The notes beneath the pieces were generated by a model. The model saw nothing but the letters and a program-made list of their open reading frames with translations. It had not been told where the DNA came from and made no database searches. The position numbers and the translations under genes are program-made. A stretch of 64,000 nucleotides of DNA from Onishia taeanensis. GTDB taxonomy: Bacteria; Pseudomonadota; Gammaproteobacteria; Pseudomonadales; Halomonadaceae. The stretch covers positions 248,001-312,000 of the forward strand of contig NZ_QLSX01000003.1 in NCBI RefSeq assembly GCF_003268885.1, in the 5' to 3' direction. How positions within the stretch are numbered: the stretch's first letter is position 1; every line of letters starts with the position of its first letter. Below are positions 17,276 through 26,193 of this stretch, in pieces.

Positions 17276-17836
17276 ATGAAGACTCCCCTAAGTCTGAGCC
17301 GCCGTCGTGTTCTTTCAGGCCTGGCCGCCGTCGGCAGTGTCGCAGGCGCCATTGCCTGGCTGCCGTTGGCCGCTTGGCCGGCAAGCACAGCCCGCGCAGC
17401 CAAGCTTCACTTCGCGTCCGCGACCCTGGCCATTCATGGCGATCAGGGGCCATCGCGTCTGGAGGTGGAACTGGCCGAGAGCCCTCAACAGCGCGCGACC
17501 GGGCTGATGGGGCGCGAACAACTGGGGGCGGAGGCCGGCATGCTGTTCGTGTATCAGCGGCCTCAGTCGCCGGACAGCGGCTTCTGGATGTATCGCACCC
17601 TAATCCCGCTGGATATCGCCTTTATCGACCGCAACGGGCGCATTGCTGCCATCCGGCAGATGACGCCCTGTGGCTCTGATGTATCAGCGGATTGCCGCGC
17701 CTATAGAGCCGGTGTCGCCTATATCGCGGCACTGGAGGTCAATGCCGGGTATTTCGCCGCACGCGGCATTGAAGTGGGTGACTGCGTGAGCCTGCCCGGT
17801 TCGGTAGCCCCGCAGAGGGGGCAGTGCGCGCCGTGA
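17276..17836 (+). CDS. DUF192 family protein with twin-arginine signal
   Basis: A 186-residue exported protein of the DUF192 family, whose function is not established. The N-terminus has a twin-arginine-like signal (SRRRVLSGLAAVG) and a hydrophobic stretch ending near TARAAKLHF. The DUF192 core shows the usual VELAESPQQRATGLMGREQL, GMLFVY, FWMYRTLIPLDIAFID and AALEVNAGYFAARGIEVGD. Two cysteines in TPCGSDVSADC could form a disulphide. It starts 16 bp after modC with GAGAGG upstream, so it is probably the last gene of the mod transcript. Confidence 0.82.
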   Translation: MKTPLSLSRRRVLSGLAAVGSVAGAIAWLPLAAWPASTARAAKLHFASATLAIHGDQGPSRLEVELAESPQQRATGLMGREQLGAEAGMLFVYQRPQSPDSGFWMYRTLIPLDIAFIDRNGRIAAIRQMTPCGSDVSADCRAYRAGVAYIAALEVNAGYFAARGIEVGDCVSLPGSVAPQRGQCAP

Positions 17837-17840
17837 TGCG

Positions 17841-19031
17841 TTACTGGTATGTGGCCTGAGTGGCGCGGGTAGCGGCCAGGCGGTGCTCATCCAGCTCAAA
17901 ACCAAGACCAGGTGCCTCGGACAGGGTCAGCCAACCCTCGCCATCCGCCAGCAAGGGCGTCGTCAGCGGGAAATCGCGCTTTTCGGGCGTCCATTCGGGC
18001 GGGTCGAACGGGTATTCCAGATAGGGGGCGCCGGTCGGCCCGACCGCGCCCGCAGTCAGGTGCAGGTTGGCGATCACGCCGATGCCGTTGCCCCAGGTGT
18101 GAGGCGTGAAGAGTTTGCCGGCGGCGACGATCTCGCGGGCCAGTCGGGCCAAGCCCAGCATGCCCACCGAACAGACGGCATCGGGCTGGTAGACATCGAG
18201 GCAGCCCTGACGCAGCATTTCTCTGAACTCGTAGGGCTCGCGCGTCATTTCGCCGCCAGCGATCCGCACTTCAGTCTCCTCAGCGAGCTTAGCCATGCCG
18301 GCGTAGTCGCCGCGATATAGCGGCTCCTCCATCCAGTAGACATCCTGGCGCTCGAGTTCCCGGACCACCTCCAGTGCATGGGCATACTGCCAGGGTGTCT
18401 TGACATCCCAGGGCATCCGCCAGCCCTGGTTGCAGTCGACCATCAGCTCGAGTCGATGACCGACGGCCTGGCGGACGGCACCCAGTACAGCCAGGTCATC
18501 TTCCAGGCGCGGGCGCCCGAAGCGCAGTTTCAAGGCCGGGATGCCGGCATCTTGTACCTGCCTGGCCAGGGCCACCACCTCCTCCAGAGGGCGATGGGTG
18601 CCACTGGAAGCATAGGCGCGCAGGCGGTTCGATACGCCGCCCATCAAGCGCCACACCGGGGTATCGAGGATCTTGCCGGCTAGATCCCAAAGGGCCACCT
18701 CCAGCGGCCAGCAGCGCCCGGCATGAAAGCCGATGTTGTCGATGACACCGGCATGGCGCTCCAGGTCCAGCGGGTCTTTGCCGATGAAGAGGTGACGGAA
18801 GTCATCAAAGCCGTACATCACGTCGCCCGAGCCAACACCCTCGCGTCCTTCGCTGTCGATCACCCGGACCAGTGTCGCGGGGAACTGTCGGCGCGGCTGG
18901 CTATCCCAGGCGGCGGGGAAGGGCGGATCGAGCTCGAATTGATGATGGCTGATCTCGATGCGGGCGATGTGGCTCGCTTGGCCGGGATCTGAGAACAGCG
19001 GGGTACGTTCGTCGTTCAACGGTGCCGTCAT
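17841..19031 (-). CDS. Enolase-superfamily (mandelate racemase/muconate lactonizing) enzyme
   Basis: A 396-residue enzyme of the mandelate-racemase branch of the enolase superfamily, acting on a carboxylate through a metal-stabilised enolate. Metal ligands are D199 (MVDCNQGW), E235 (MEEPL) and E261 (GGEMTRE). The catalytic base pair D284 (QPDAV) and H311 (PHTWGNG) is present, and the lysine motif reads K168-L-R170 where many members have KxK. A sugar-acid dehydratase or epimerase role is likely; the substrate is unknown. The start overlaps the stop of the Fe-alcohol dehydrogenase gene by 4 bases, so it is the third gene of a leftward catabolic operon. Confidence 0.85.
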   Translation of the reverse strand: MTAPLNDERTPLFSDPGQASHIARIEISHHQFELDPPFPAAWDSQPRRQFPATLVRVIDSEGREGVGSGDVMYGFDDFRHLFIGKDPLDLERHAGVIDNIGFHAGRCWPLEVALWDLAGKILDTPVWRLMGGVSNRLRAYASSGTHRPLEEVVALARQVQDAGIPALKLRFGRPRLEDDLAVLGAVRQAVGHRLELMVDCNQGWRMPWDVKTPWQYAHALEVVRELERQDVYWMEEPLYRGDYAGMAKLAEETEVRIAGGEMTREPYEFREMLRQGCLDVYQPDAVCSVGMLGLARLAREIVAAGKLFTPHTWGNGIGVIANLHLTAGAVGPTGAPYLEYPFDPPEWTPEKRDFPLTTPLLADGEGWLTLSEAPGLGFELDEHRLAATRATQATYQ

Positions 19032-20230
19032 GCCATTGCCCTCTCTTGCGTGGTTGACCCGGCTCGCAGGCCTGCCTGGCGATGCTGGAAGGTGGCCACG
19101 GTGAGCTCCGCCAGATGTTGCCAGTCGTCTCCCTCGGGGATGCGGGCGGCATTGTTGGCCATCGGGGCGTTCTCTTCGGCCTGCATCACTTCGGCTAGGG
19201 CCGTGGCGTCCATCTCCAGGTTGGCGAACGGCGCCAGGGCCTGGTCGAAGGCGCTGGCATCTGCAAGCTCGGTGACCAATTCAGGGAGCGCTTTCGCCTC
19301 GCTGCCGGCCATCAGGGCATGGGCGCTGGCGGCGAAGGTGGCCTCATGGCCTTCGATCGACCAGGCCAGCGAGGCCTCGACGGCGATCGCCACGGCCACG
19401 CCGTGCGGCAGGTGGTAGAGGCTGCCGAGGGCATGGCCGATGTTGTGAGCGATACCGGTGCCGCCGTTATCGATGGCCATGCCGGCCAGGCAGGCGGCTT
19501 CCTGCAGCTGTTGGCGAGCCTCGAGGTTATTCGGTGTCTGGACCGCCTCGGGCAGGGCCGCGCCAACCAGGCGAATCGCCGCCAGTGCCTGGCTCTCGAT
19601 CAGCCGGTTGCGATTGCGTCCGGTGGTGGCCTCCAGGGCATGCACGAAGGCATCAAGCCCGGTGGCGGCGGTCAGTGGTGCCGGCAGCGAGCGAGTGAGT
19701 CGCGAGTCCAGCAGAACAGCCTCGGGCAGGAGTTCATCACCCCAGGCCCATAGCTTGCGACCCGTCTCATCGGCGAGGATTGAGGTCCGGGTGACCTCGC
19801 TGCCGGTGCCCGATGTGGTCGGGATCATCACGGCGGGTGCCTTGCCGACCCAGGGGGTGCGTGCCAGCAGGTAGGCCTCCATCGGACCCGGGCTTTCGGC
19901 CAGCGCCGCCACTAGCTTGGCGATGTCCAGAGCGGTGCCGCCGCCGATGCCAAGCACCAGCGGGGCTTGCAGTTCGCGGACCACCTGCGCTGCCTGGTCG
20001 ACGGTTGCCACGCTGGGTTCGCCGGCGGGGGCAATGAAAGGGACGATGTCGGCATCCTGCTCCAGTTCGGCCAAGTATGGCTTAAGCAGGCCGCTGGCCT
20101 CGAGGCCGGCATCAGTGATCAACAGGTAGCGTTCGGCGCCGTGCTGCCGGCGCAACTCCGGCAGGCGCGCCAGGCAGCCTGGGCCGGCAATGACGGGGGC
20201 CTGGCGGCCAGTCTGGTAGTCCTGGTGCAT
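19028..20230 (-). CDS. Iron-containing alcohol dehydrogenase
   Basis: A 400-residue group III (iron-dependent) alcohol dehydrogenase using NAD(P)H. The dinucleotide loop is [12 protein letters not shown], the conserved [11 protein letters not shown] follows, and the metal ligands are in [10 protein letters not shown] (Asp, His), [16 protein letters not shown] (two His). GAGGAG precedes the ATG at 20230; the upstream open frame belongs to the aldehyde dehydrogenase gene region. It lies 10 bp after the aldehyde dehydrogenase and overlaps the next gene. In the operon it would interconvert an alcohol and the aldehyde handled by its neighbour. Confidence 0.9.
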   Translation of the reverse strand: MHQDYQTGRQAPVIAGPGCLARLPELRRQHGAERYLLITDAGLEASGLLKPYLAELEQDADIVPFIAPAGEPSVATVDQAAQVVRELQAPLVLGIGGGTALDIAKLVAALAESPGPMEAYLLARTPWVGKAPAVMIPTTSGTGSEVTRTSILADETGRKLWAWGDELLPEAVLLDSRLTRSLPAPLTAATGLDAFVHALEATTGRNRNRLIESQALAAIRLVGAALPEAVQTPNNLEARQQLQEAACLAGMAIDNGGTGIAHNIGHALGSLYHLPHGVAVAIAVEASLAWSIEGHEATFAASAHALMAGSEAKALPELVTELADASAFDQALAPFANLEMDATALAEVMQAEENAPMANNAARIPEGDDWQHLAELTVATFQHRQAGLRAGSTTQERAMA

Positions 20231-20240
20231 GCTTGGCTCC

Positions 20241-21734
20241 TCAGATTTCGATCCAGGTCGTCTTGAGTTCGGTGTACTTGTCGAAGGCATGCAAAGACTT
20301 GTCGCGGCCCTGGCCGGATTGCTTGAAGCCGCCGAAGGGGGCATTGATGGAGGTGTGGTCGTAGCAGTTGACCCAGACAGTGCCAGCCCGTAGCGCCCGA
20401 GCGGCACGGTGACCATCGCTCAGGTTCCGGGTCCAGATGGCAGCGCCGAGGCCGTAATCGGTGTCGTTGGCGATGGCGAGTGCCTCGTCCACCTCGTCAT
20501 GGGTGAGTACCACCAGCACCGGACCGAAGATCTCCTCGCGGGCGACACGCATGTCGTTGGTGACCTCATCAAGTATTGCTGGGGTCATGTAGTAGCCACC
20601 GCTCTCGTGGCGGGCACGCTCGCCGCCAAAACGCAGCCGTGCGCCTTCGCGCTGCCCGTCGGCCAGGTATTCACGAACCTTCTCCAACTGAGGCTCTTCG
20701 ATCATCGCGCCGATCTGGGAATCCGGGGCAAGAGGGTCGCCGGGTTGGAGCTTTTCCGCCCAAATTTCCAGACGTTCCAGCAGCGCTTCCTTGATCTGGC
20801 GGTCGACAATCAGGCGGGTACCGGCATGGCAGGTCTGACCCTGGTTGTACCAGACGCCATAGGCCACGTTCATGGCGATTTTGTCCAAGTCCTCGACGTC
20901 GCGGGTGACGATATGCGGGCTCTTGCCGCCACACTCCAGGCCGATACGCTTCATGTTGGATTCCGCCGAATAAGCGAGGAAGCGCTTGCCGATCTCGGTG
21001 GAGCCGGTAAAGCCCACGGCGTCGATGTCCATGTGCCGGCCCAGCGCTTCGCCAGCCTGGTGGCCGAGCCCGGTGACCACCTGGAAGGCCCCCTCGGGAA
21101 TGCCGGCTTCACGGGCCAGGGCGGCGACTCTCAGGGTGGCCAGGCTCGACTGTTCGGCGGGCTTGATGATCAGCGAGTTGCCGGCGCCGAGTGCCGGACC
21201 GATCTTCCAGCCAGCAATGATCAGCGGGTAGTTCCAGGGCACTACGGCGGCGACGACGCCGACCGGTTCGCGGTCGATCATGCACACGCTGTCGGGACCA
21301 TTGGGTGCCGTTTCGCCGTAGAGCTTGTCCAGCGCTTCGGCATAGAACCGCAGGCCGCCGATCAGTCCTGGCACGTCGATGCTGGTGGTCTGAGAAATGG
21401 GCTTGCCGGTCTCGAGGGTCTCGAGCAGAGCGATCTCGTCCAGGTGGTCTTCGATAAGCGCAGCCCAGTCGAGCATGCGCGCCTTACGCTCTGTGGGTGC
21501 CAGGTCGCGCCAGGTGCCGGCGTTGAAGGTGCGGCGGGCCAGGGCCACGGCGCGATCGACATCCTCGGCCTGGCAGGCAGCAATATGCGTCAGCACTTCG
21601 CCGGTTGCCGGGTTCTCTGCGGCGAAGGTCGCGCCGCTGGCGGCGTCGCAGAATTCACCGTTGAGGTAGGCCTGGTGCGGCAGTGTCAGGTTGGCGGCGT
21701 ACTGCTGCCAGTCGGATAGAGTGCGATCTGTCAT
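20241..21734 (-). CDS. NAD(P)-dependent aldehyde dehydrogenase, PuuC-like
   Basis: A 497-residue aldehyde dehydrogenase. The catalytic cysteine is in YNQGQTCHAGTR, the general-base glutamate in GLECGGKSPH, the cofactor segment is GFTGSTEIGK, and EEIFGPVL is intact. Overall it is closest to PuuC-type enzymes (gamma-glutamyl-aminobutyraldehyde dehydrogenase), including the ending DKSLHAFDKYTELKTTWI. The usual Puu partners are absent, so the true substrate is open. The ATG at 21734 has GGAGA upstream. It is the first gene of the leftward operon, divergent from a LysR gene. Confidence 0.88.
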   Translation of the reverse strand: MTDRTLSDWQQYAANLTLPHQAYLNGEFCDAASGATFAAENPATGEVLTHIAACQAEDVDRAVALARRTFNAGTWRDLAPTERKARMLDWAALIEDHLDEIALLETLETGKPISQTTSIDVPGLIGGLRFYAEALDKLYGETAPNGPDSVCMIDREPVGVVAAVVPWNYPLIIAGWKIGPALGAGNSLIIKPAEQSSLATLRVAALAREAGIPEGAFQVVTGLGHQAGEALGRHMDIDAVGFTGSTEIGKRFLAYSAESNMKRIGLECGGKSPHIVTRDVEDLDKIAMNVAYGVWYNQGQTCHAGTRLIVDRQIKEALLERLEIWAEKLQPGDPLAPDSQIGAMIEEPQLEKVREYLADGQREGARLRFGGERARHESGGYYMTPAILDEVTNDMRVAREEIFGPVLVVLTHDEVDEALAIANDTDYGLGAAIWTRNLSDGHRAARALRAGTVWVNCYDHTSINAPFGGFKQSGQGRDKSLHAFDKYTELKTTWIEI

Positions 21735-21870
21735 GAGGTCAGTCTCCGGTAATGGGCACCAATTTGCGCAAAGCCTAGGGCGGACCGGGACGCGACAACA
21801 AACGAGGATTATGCACCTGTGGTATTCGTAAAAGTCATGCGGCATGCTGCCTTGGCAGGCTAGAACCGGC

Positions 21871-21885
21871 GTATTGCCCCAATAC
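21871..21885. promoter_or_regulatory. Palindromic LysR box
   Basis: GTATTGCCCCAATAC is a perfect dyad with 6-bp arms around CCC and satisfies the T-N11-A rule for LysR proteins. It stands 27 bp before the LysR start and 136 bp before the aldehyde dehydrogenase start. Further half-sites GTGGTATT (21819-21826) and AATACCAC (21881-21888) form a second, widely spaced inverted pair, as expected for recognition and activation sites. Confidence 0.6.
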
Positions 21886-21912
21886 CACGATATTTTCTAC
21901 TTGAGAGATTCG

Positions 21913-22812
21913 ATGCCACGTTCATTGCCTCCACTCAATGCGCTCAAGGCCTTCGAGGCTGCTGCAAACTGTGAGAGCTTTACCCTGGCCGCGGAGCGGC
22001 TCTGCGTGACGCAAAGCGCAGTGAGTCGCCAGGTCAAGCTGCTCGAAGAGCAGCTCGGCGTCACCCTCTTCGAGCGTGGCGCCGGCCGGTTGCGACTGAC
22101 CGATGCCGGACGGCGCCTGCAGCCGGTGTTGCGTCAGTCCTTCGACCGGATCGCCTGGACCGTGGGCGGGCTTCGAGATCATGAGGCCTTTCCCCGCTTG
22201 ACCATCAATGTCCCGCCCACATTTGCCAGTCGCTGGCTTGTGCCACGGTTGGGGCGACTCAATGCCCTATACCCGGATCTCGAGCTCACCGTCACTACTC
22301 GCGCCGAGGATGACCTGACTGCCTACAGCGACCTGGACTGCGCGATACGTTTCGGGGACGGGGAGTGGCCCGAAGTCGAGGCCACTCTGTTGATGCAAGA
22401 GAGTCATGTGGCCGTCTGCGCCCCGCAGTTGCTGGCGGGGCGGCGTGGGCGCGAGGTGGATTTGACCCGTCATACCCTGCTGCATGTGCTGCGCGGCGAA
22501 GACCGTTTCCATACCTGGGAGCACTGGCTGTCGGCGGCCGGTCTCGAGGGGGTGGAGACCCGTGGTGGCATGGAGTTCGATGTGCTGGAGCTGGCCATTC
22601 AGGCTGCGATCAATGCGGTGGGCGTGACTATCGCCGATCGTCAGATGATCCAGCGGGAGCTGTTCCGCGGTGACCTGGTTCAACTGCTCGACGTGGAAGT
22701 CACCGGCCATCAGTCCTATTGGCTGGTGACGAGGCCGGGTCAGACCGAGTCGGCGAACCTTGGCTTGTTTCGCCGTTGGCTGACGCAGGAGATCAATGAC
22801 CCGCCCGGCTAG
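21913..22812 (+). CDS. LysR-family regulator, GcvA-like
   Basis: A 299-residue LysR regulator of the GcvA-like group: MPRSLPPLNALKAFEAAAN, SFTLAAERLCVTQSAVSRQVKLLEEQLG, then the effector domain with LTINVPPTFASRWLVPRL. The ATG at 21913 follows GAGAGA and matches the standard family start. It is divergent from the aldehyde dehydrogenase/Fe-alcohol dehydrogenase/enolase-superfamily operon, with a palindromic LysR box in the gap, so it is probably that operon's regulator. Its end overlaps the end of the convergent LysR gene by 4 bases. Confidence 0.9.
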   Translation: MPRSLPPLNALKAFEAAANCESFTLAAERLCVTQSAVSRQVKLLEEQLGVTLFERGAGRLRLTDAGRRLQPVLRQSFDRIAWTVGGLRDHEAFPRLTINVPPTFASRWLVPRLGRLNALYPDLELTVTTRAEDDLTAYSDLDCAIRFGDGEWPEVEATLLMQESHVAVCAPQLLAGRRGREVDLTRHTLLHVLRGEDRFHTWEHWLSAAGLEGVETRGGMEFDVLELAIQAAINAVGVTIADRQMIQRELFRGDLVQLLDVEVTGHQSYWLVTRPGQTESANLGLFRRWLTQEINDPPG

Positions 22813-23717
22813 TCCGCGTCGGTCGCTTCGGACTCGGCTACGATCAGCTCACCCAGCAGGGTGATCAGGTCGTCCCCGGCTGGGTGCTGAAAGCTGGGTG
22901 AGCGATGCAGTTCCAGTTGAGCCGGTGGCAAGGGGGGCAGGCCGTCTGCCTCACCCAGGATCCGCCAGTCGGCGGGCAACGTGCGGCGATCGGCGACGGT
23001 CACCGCATTGCGCTGATTGACCGCCATGCGCAGGCCGGTGGGGCTCTGGCTGGTGTACTGCAGTGACCACTGACGGCCTTGGCGGGTCAGGCTATCCAGG
23101 GCGCGTTGACGGTAGGGGCAGTGGTCGGGAAACAGGGCCAGGGGCAGCGCTACCTTTGGATCCTGGCAGAAATCGCGATGGGCGGCCCAGACCAGCGTCT
23201 CGGCTCCCAAGGGCTCGCCATTGCCATGGTTGGTGTGGCGCACCGTCATCGCCAGGTCGAGCTCACCGCCTTCCAGTGCCTCGATCAGCTCACTGGACAT
23301 CCGGCAGTGAATATGAGGCCGAATGCGCGGATGAAGCCGTGCGAAGCGATCGAGCAGGCGGGGTAGCCAGGCTTCAGCATAGTTTTCCGGCAGTCCAAAA
23401 CGAATCACCCCCTCCCGGTCGCCATTTCCCAGTGCGCTGATCGCTTCCCGCTGCAGTTGAAGCAGACGACGCGCGTAGACAAGGAAGGTCTCTCCATCCG
23501 CCGTCAGGCTCACTTGGCGGCTGGTGCGATGCAGCAGTGACACCTCGACCCGCTCCTCCAGCGTGCGGATGCGCTGGCTGATCGTCGACTGCGTCTTGTG
23601 CAGTTGGCGGGCCGCTGCCGTGAACCCGCCGTTTTCTATGACCGCGACGAATGCGCTGAGCAGTTCGGTGTCGAGGATCGGCAAGTTAGTGCAATCGGGT
23701 TTGTCGATGGAATTCAT
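22809..23717 (-). CDS. LysR-family transcriptional regulator
   Basis: A 302-residue LysR regulator. The helix-turn-helix lies in LLSAFVAVIENGGFTAAARQLHKTQSTISQRIRTLEERV (about residues 18-56). The effector domain follows with VIRFGLPENYAEAWLPRLLDRF. The ATG at 23717 was preferred to one 17 codons upstream because nothing conserved lies between, though its ribosome-binding sequence is weak. It is divergent from the 2OG-oxygenase gene with 110 bp between starts and a perfect dyad in the gap, making that cluster its likely target. The ligand is unknown. Confidence 0.88.
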   Translation of the reverse strand: MNSIDKPDCTNLPILDTELLSAFVAVIENGGFTAAARQLHKTQSTISQRIRTLEERVEVSLLHRTSRQVSLTADGETFLVYARRLLQLQREAISALGNGDREGVIRFGLPENYAEAWLPRLLDRFARLHPRIRPHIHCRMSSELIEALEGGELDLAMTVRHTNHGNGEPLGAETLVWAAHRDFCQDPKVALPLALFPDHCPYRQRALDSLTRQGRQWSLQYTSQSPTGLRMAVNQRNAVTVADRRTLPADWRILGEADGLPPLPPAQLELHRSPSFQHPAGDDLITLLGELIVAESEATDAD

Positions 23718-23778
23718 CGGAACGAATCGTTTCCTCGATGCTTCAGGGTTCTCCACTATGCCGCCCATTACGAGACGA

Positions 23779-23796
23779 GACCAGCATTGGCTGGTC
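23779..23796. promoter_or_regulatory. Inverted repeat before the 2OG-oxygenase gene
   Basis: GACCAG (23779-23784) and CTGGTC (23791-23796) form a perfect 6-bp dyad with a 6-base spacer, 31 bases before the oxygenase ATG and between it and the divergent LysR gene. It may be the regulator's operator. Confidence 0.4.
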
Positions 23797-23827
23797 GACG
23801 CCGTTCCGTGCCGACTGAGGAGTTCCT

Positions 23828-24718
23828 ATGTTGACTGCCATGCAACTTGCCGATGCCGAGCGTCATGACCTTTCCGGCTTGGTGGATACCGAGCGTTATC
23901 CGCTTGACCGGCCCGATGATTCAACACTGCTGGCGACGATTGAGCAGGCCCGAGCCGATCTGGATCGGGAAGGCTGTGCAGTGTTGCGTGGTTTCCTGCG
24001 CGAGGATCGCCTGACCCAGCTGCGAGAAGAGTGTCAGGAACTGGCGAACAAAAGCTTCTTCAACACCCGAGAGGTCAACGCCTATTTCACTGCAGATAAC
24101 CCCGCCTTGCCCGAAGACGATCCGCGTCGTCTGTTCATGACTCGCACCAGTGGTTTCGTGACCCGCGACATGATCACTGCCGACCGCATCATGCAGCGGC
24201 TGTATGTCTCGCCGGCCATGAAGTCGCTGGTGGCTCGCTGCCTGGGTGAGAACCAGGTCTACGAATATGCGGACCCTTACGCTGGGCTAGTGCTCAACGT
24301 GCTACCCGAAGGCACCGAGCAACCCTGGCACTACGACACCAACGAATTCATCGTCACCATGATGACTCAGGACGCTGAAGAGGGCGGGAGCTTCGAGTAT
24401 TGCCCCGATATCCGCACTCCCCAGGACGAGAACTACGCAGGCGTCGGGGCGGTGCTGCGTGATCAGGACCGCGACCGTGTTCGTCACCTCAGCCTTCGTC
24501 CCGGCGATCTGCAACTGTTCAAAGGCCGTTTCAGTCTGCACCGGGTGACCCGTGTTAAGGGCGATACTCCCCGCTTGACCGCCATCTTCGCCTACTCCCA
24601 GACCCCGGGTGTGGTAGGGCGACTGGAGCGCACGCGTCAGCTCTATGGGCGGGTATCCGAGCAGCACATCCAGGCCGAGGAAGGGCGGGCAGAGCGCGCC
24701 GATGGCCTGATCGACTGA
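23828..24718 (+). CDS. Fe(II)/2-oxoglutarate-dependent oxygenase of the BesD/HalD-like group
   Basis: A 296-residue non-haem iron oxygenase. The iron triad is H168 and D170 (QPWHYDTNEF) plus H238 (RFSLHRVT), and R249 (TPRLTAIF) should bind 2-oxoglutarate. The stretch from QPWHYD through EEGGSFEYCP is recalled from the group that includes the amino-acid halogenases BesD and HalD. Those have Gly in place of the Asp; with Asp here, hydroxylation rather than halogenation is expected. GAGGAG precedes the ATG. It is followed 39 bp later by a DddP-like M24 enzyme and then a betaine-type binding protein, so its substrate may be a zwitterionic amino compound. That last point is inference. Confidence 0.78.
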   Translation: MLTAMQLADAERHDLSGLVDTERYPLDRPDDSTLLATIEQARADLDREGCAVLRGFLREDRLTQLREECQELANKSFFNTREVNAYFTADNPALPEDDPRRLFMTRTSGFVTRDMITADRIMQRLYVSPAMKSLVARCLGENQVYEYADPYAGLVLNVLPEGTEQPWHYDTNEFIVTMMTQDAEEGGSFEYCPDIRTPQDENYAGVGAVLRDQDRDRVRHLSLRPGDLQLFKGRFSLHRVTRVKGDTPRLTAIFAYSQTPGVVGRLERTRQLYGRVSEQHIQAEEGRAERADGLID

Positions 24719-24757
24719 GGCTTGAACCTGCCAATTTACCGATACGGAGAACCCCTG

Positions 24758-26008
24758 ATGAACATGGATCTGGACGCGCTGGGCATCCTGGCCCCGACCC
24801 ATCGCCCCGAAGACTGCGAGCCCACAAACGCCGAGATCGAGCAGGTCCTTTGCGACCGGCTGGCCCGCGTGCGCGCCGAACTCAGAAAACGCGACATCTC
24901 TGCCGCCGTGCTATTCGACCCGGCACACGTGCGCTATGCCACCGGCTCGCGCAACATGCAGGTCTACAGCTCCCGCAACCCGGCGCGTTATGCCTTCGTG
25001 CCGGCCGAGGGACCGGTGGTGTTGTTCGAGTTTTCCGGGTGCGAACACCTGGCCGCGCATCTGCCGACCATCGACGAGATCCGACCGGCCAAAGCCATCT
25101 CGTACTACTTCAACGAACGAAACACCCATGCCGTGACGGAGGCCTGGGCCGACGAAATCGACGATTTAATCCAGCGGCAGTGCGGTGGTGGCGCCAAGGT
25201 GGCACTGGAGAGCGCCACTCCTCAGGCGGCCTTAGTCCTGCAGGAGCGCGGCTATCAGGTACTGGATGCTCAGGAGCCGGTGGAGCAGGCCCGGGCCTAC
25301 AAAGTTGACAACGAAATCAAGATGATCCGTTCCTCGCTGCGCGCCGTCGAGAATGGCGTTCACAAGCTGGAGGCCGCCATCGTCCCGGGCGTGACCGAGA
25401 ATGCTGCCTGGTCACGGCTTCATCAGCACATCATCGAAACCGATGCAGATTTCGTCGAGACGCGCCTCATGAATTCTGGGCCGCGTACCAACCCCTGGTT
25501 CCAGGAGTGCTCCGACCGTTGCATTCAAGCCGGGGAGCTTGTGGCACTAGATACCGATGTCGTCGGGCGCTATGGCTACTATGCCGATTTCTCACGCACC
25601 TTCCTGTGCGGTCGAGACGAGCCCACCCGGACCCAGAAGGACCTGTATCGCATGGCCTACGACCAGATCCGCACCAACATGGAGAACCTCAAGCCTGGCG
25701 TGAGCTTCAAGGAGTATGCCGAGCGCGCCTGGCAGATTCCGCCTGCTTACAAGTCGCGCCGCTACTTTGCTCTGGCCCATGGGGTGGGGATGAACGGTGA
25801 GTATCCCTATATCGTTCACCGCGAAGACATCGACGACAAGGGCTACGACGGGATCATCGCGCCGGGCATGACGTTCTGCGTGGAGAGTTTCATCGGTCAT
25901 GAGTCCGGTGGCGAAGGTGTCAAGCTCGAGGAACAGCTCTATGTTCGCGATGACGGTCAGGTCGAGCTGCTGTCCGATTATCCTTTTGATGCCCGGCTCC
26001 TCGGTTAG
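24758..26008 (+). CDS. M24-family metalloenzyme, DddP-like
   Basis: A 416-residue enzyme with the pita-bread fold of the M24 family (prolidase, creatinase, DddP). Overall it resembles the DMSP lyase DddP, notably RYATGSRNMQ, ETRLMNSGPRTNPWFQEC and TNMENLKPGV. The metal ligands are kept: D265 or D267, D277, H341, E376 and E391. Two positions recalled as important for DMSP cleavage differ: the catalytic Asp after HGVGLC is Gly347 here, and the substrate Trp in NMQLW is Tyr70, while Tyr336 is kept. It is therefore probably a hydrolase or lyase on a related compound, not an assured DddP. The ATG at 24758 has GGAGA upstream. It is co-oriented with the oxygenase. Confidence 0.8.
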   Translation: MNMDLDALGILAPTHRPEDCEPTNAEIEQVLCDRLARVRAELRKRDISAAVLFDPAHVRYATGSRNMQVYSSRNPARYAFVPAEGPVVLFEFSGCEHLAAHLPTIDEIRPAKAISYYFNERNTHAVTEAWADEIDDLIQRQCGGGAKVALESATPQAALVLQERGYQVLDAQEPVEQARAYKVDNEIKMIRSSLRAVENGVHKLEAAIVPGVTENAAWSRLHQHIIETDADFVETRLMNSGPRTNPWFQECSDRCIQAGELVALDTDVVGRYGYYADFSRTFLCGRDEPTRTQKDLYRMAYDQIRTNMENLKPGVSFKEYAERAWQIPPAYKSRRYFALAHGVGMNGEYPYIVHREDIDDKGYDGIIAPGMTFCVESFIGHESGGEGVKLEEQLYVRDDGQVELLSDYPFDARLLG

Positions 26009-26193
26009 GCGATTCTGCGCCATCGCAGGGGAGCAGATATAGGGTGACGGGGATCGTTCGTCAGCTTTGCCTCGCCACCTAGGTATTCTTTTATCTCATG
26101 TCGTGCATGAGAAATGGTGGCCAAAAACCGGCGAAGGGTCATGCTAGGCTGACCTTTCTGAATTGCGCGAATAAAAACTCAGGGAGATTGACC

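Noticed and set aside
20409-21719. 436-codon open frame opposite the PuuC-like aldehyde dehydrogenase
   Set aside because: The minus-strand enzyme is full length with intact catalytic residues, so this frame is a shadow.
23828-24718. Calling the oxygenase a halogenase
   Set aside because: The iron site has His-x-Asp, which leaves no room for chloride; halogenases of this group have Gly.
24758-26008. Naming the M24 gene dddP or doeA
   Set aside because: The DddP catalytic Asp position is Gly here, and the sequence does not resemble ectoine hydrolase DoeA. Only a family-level name is justified.
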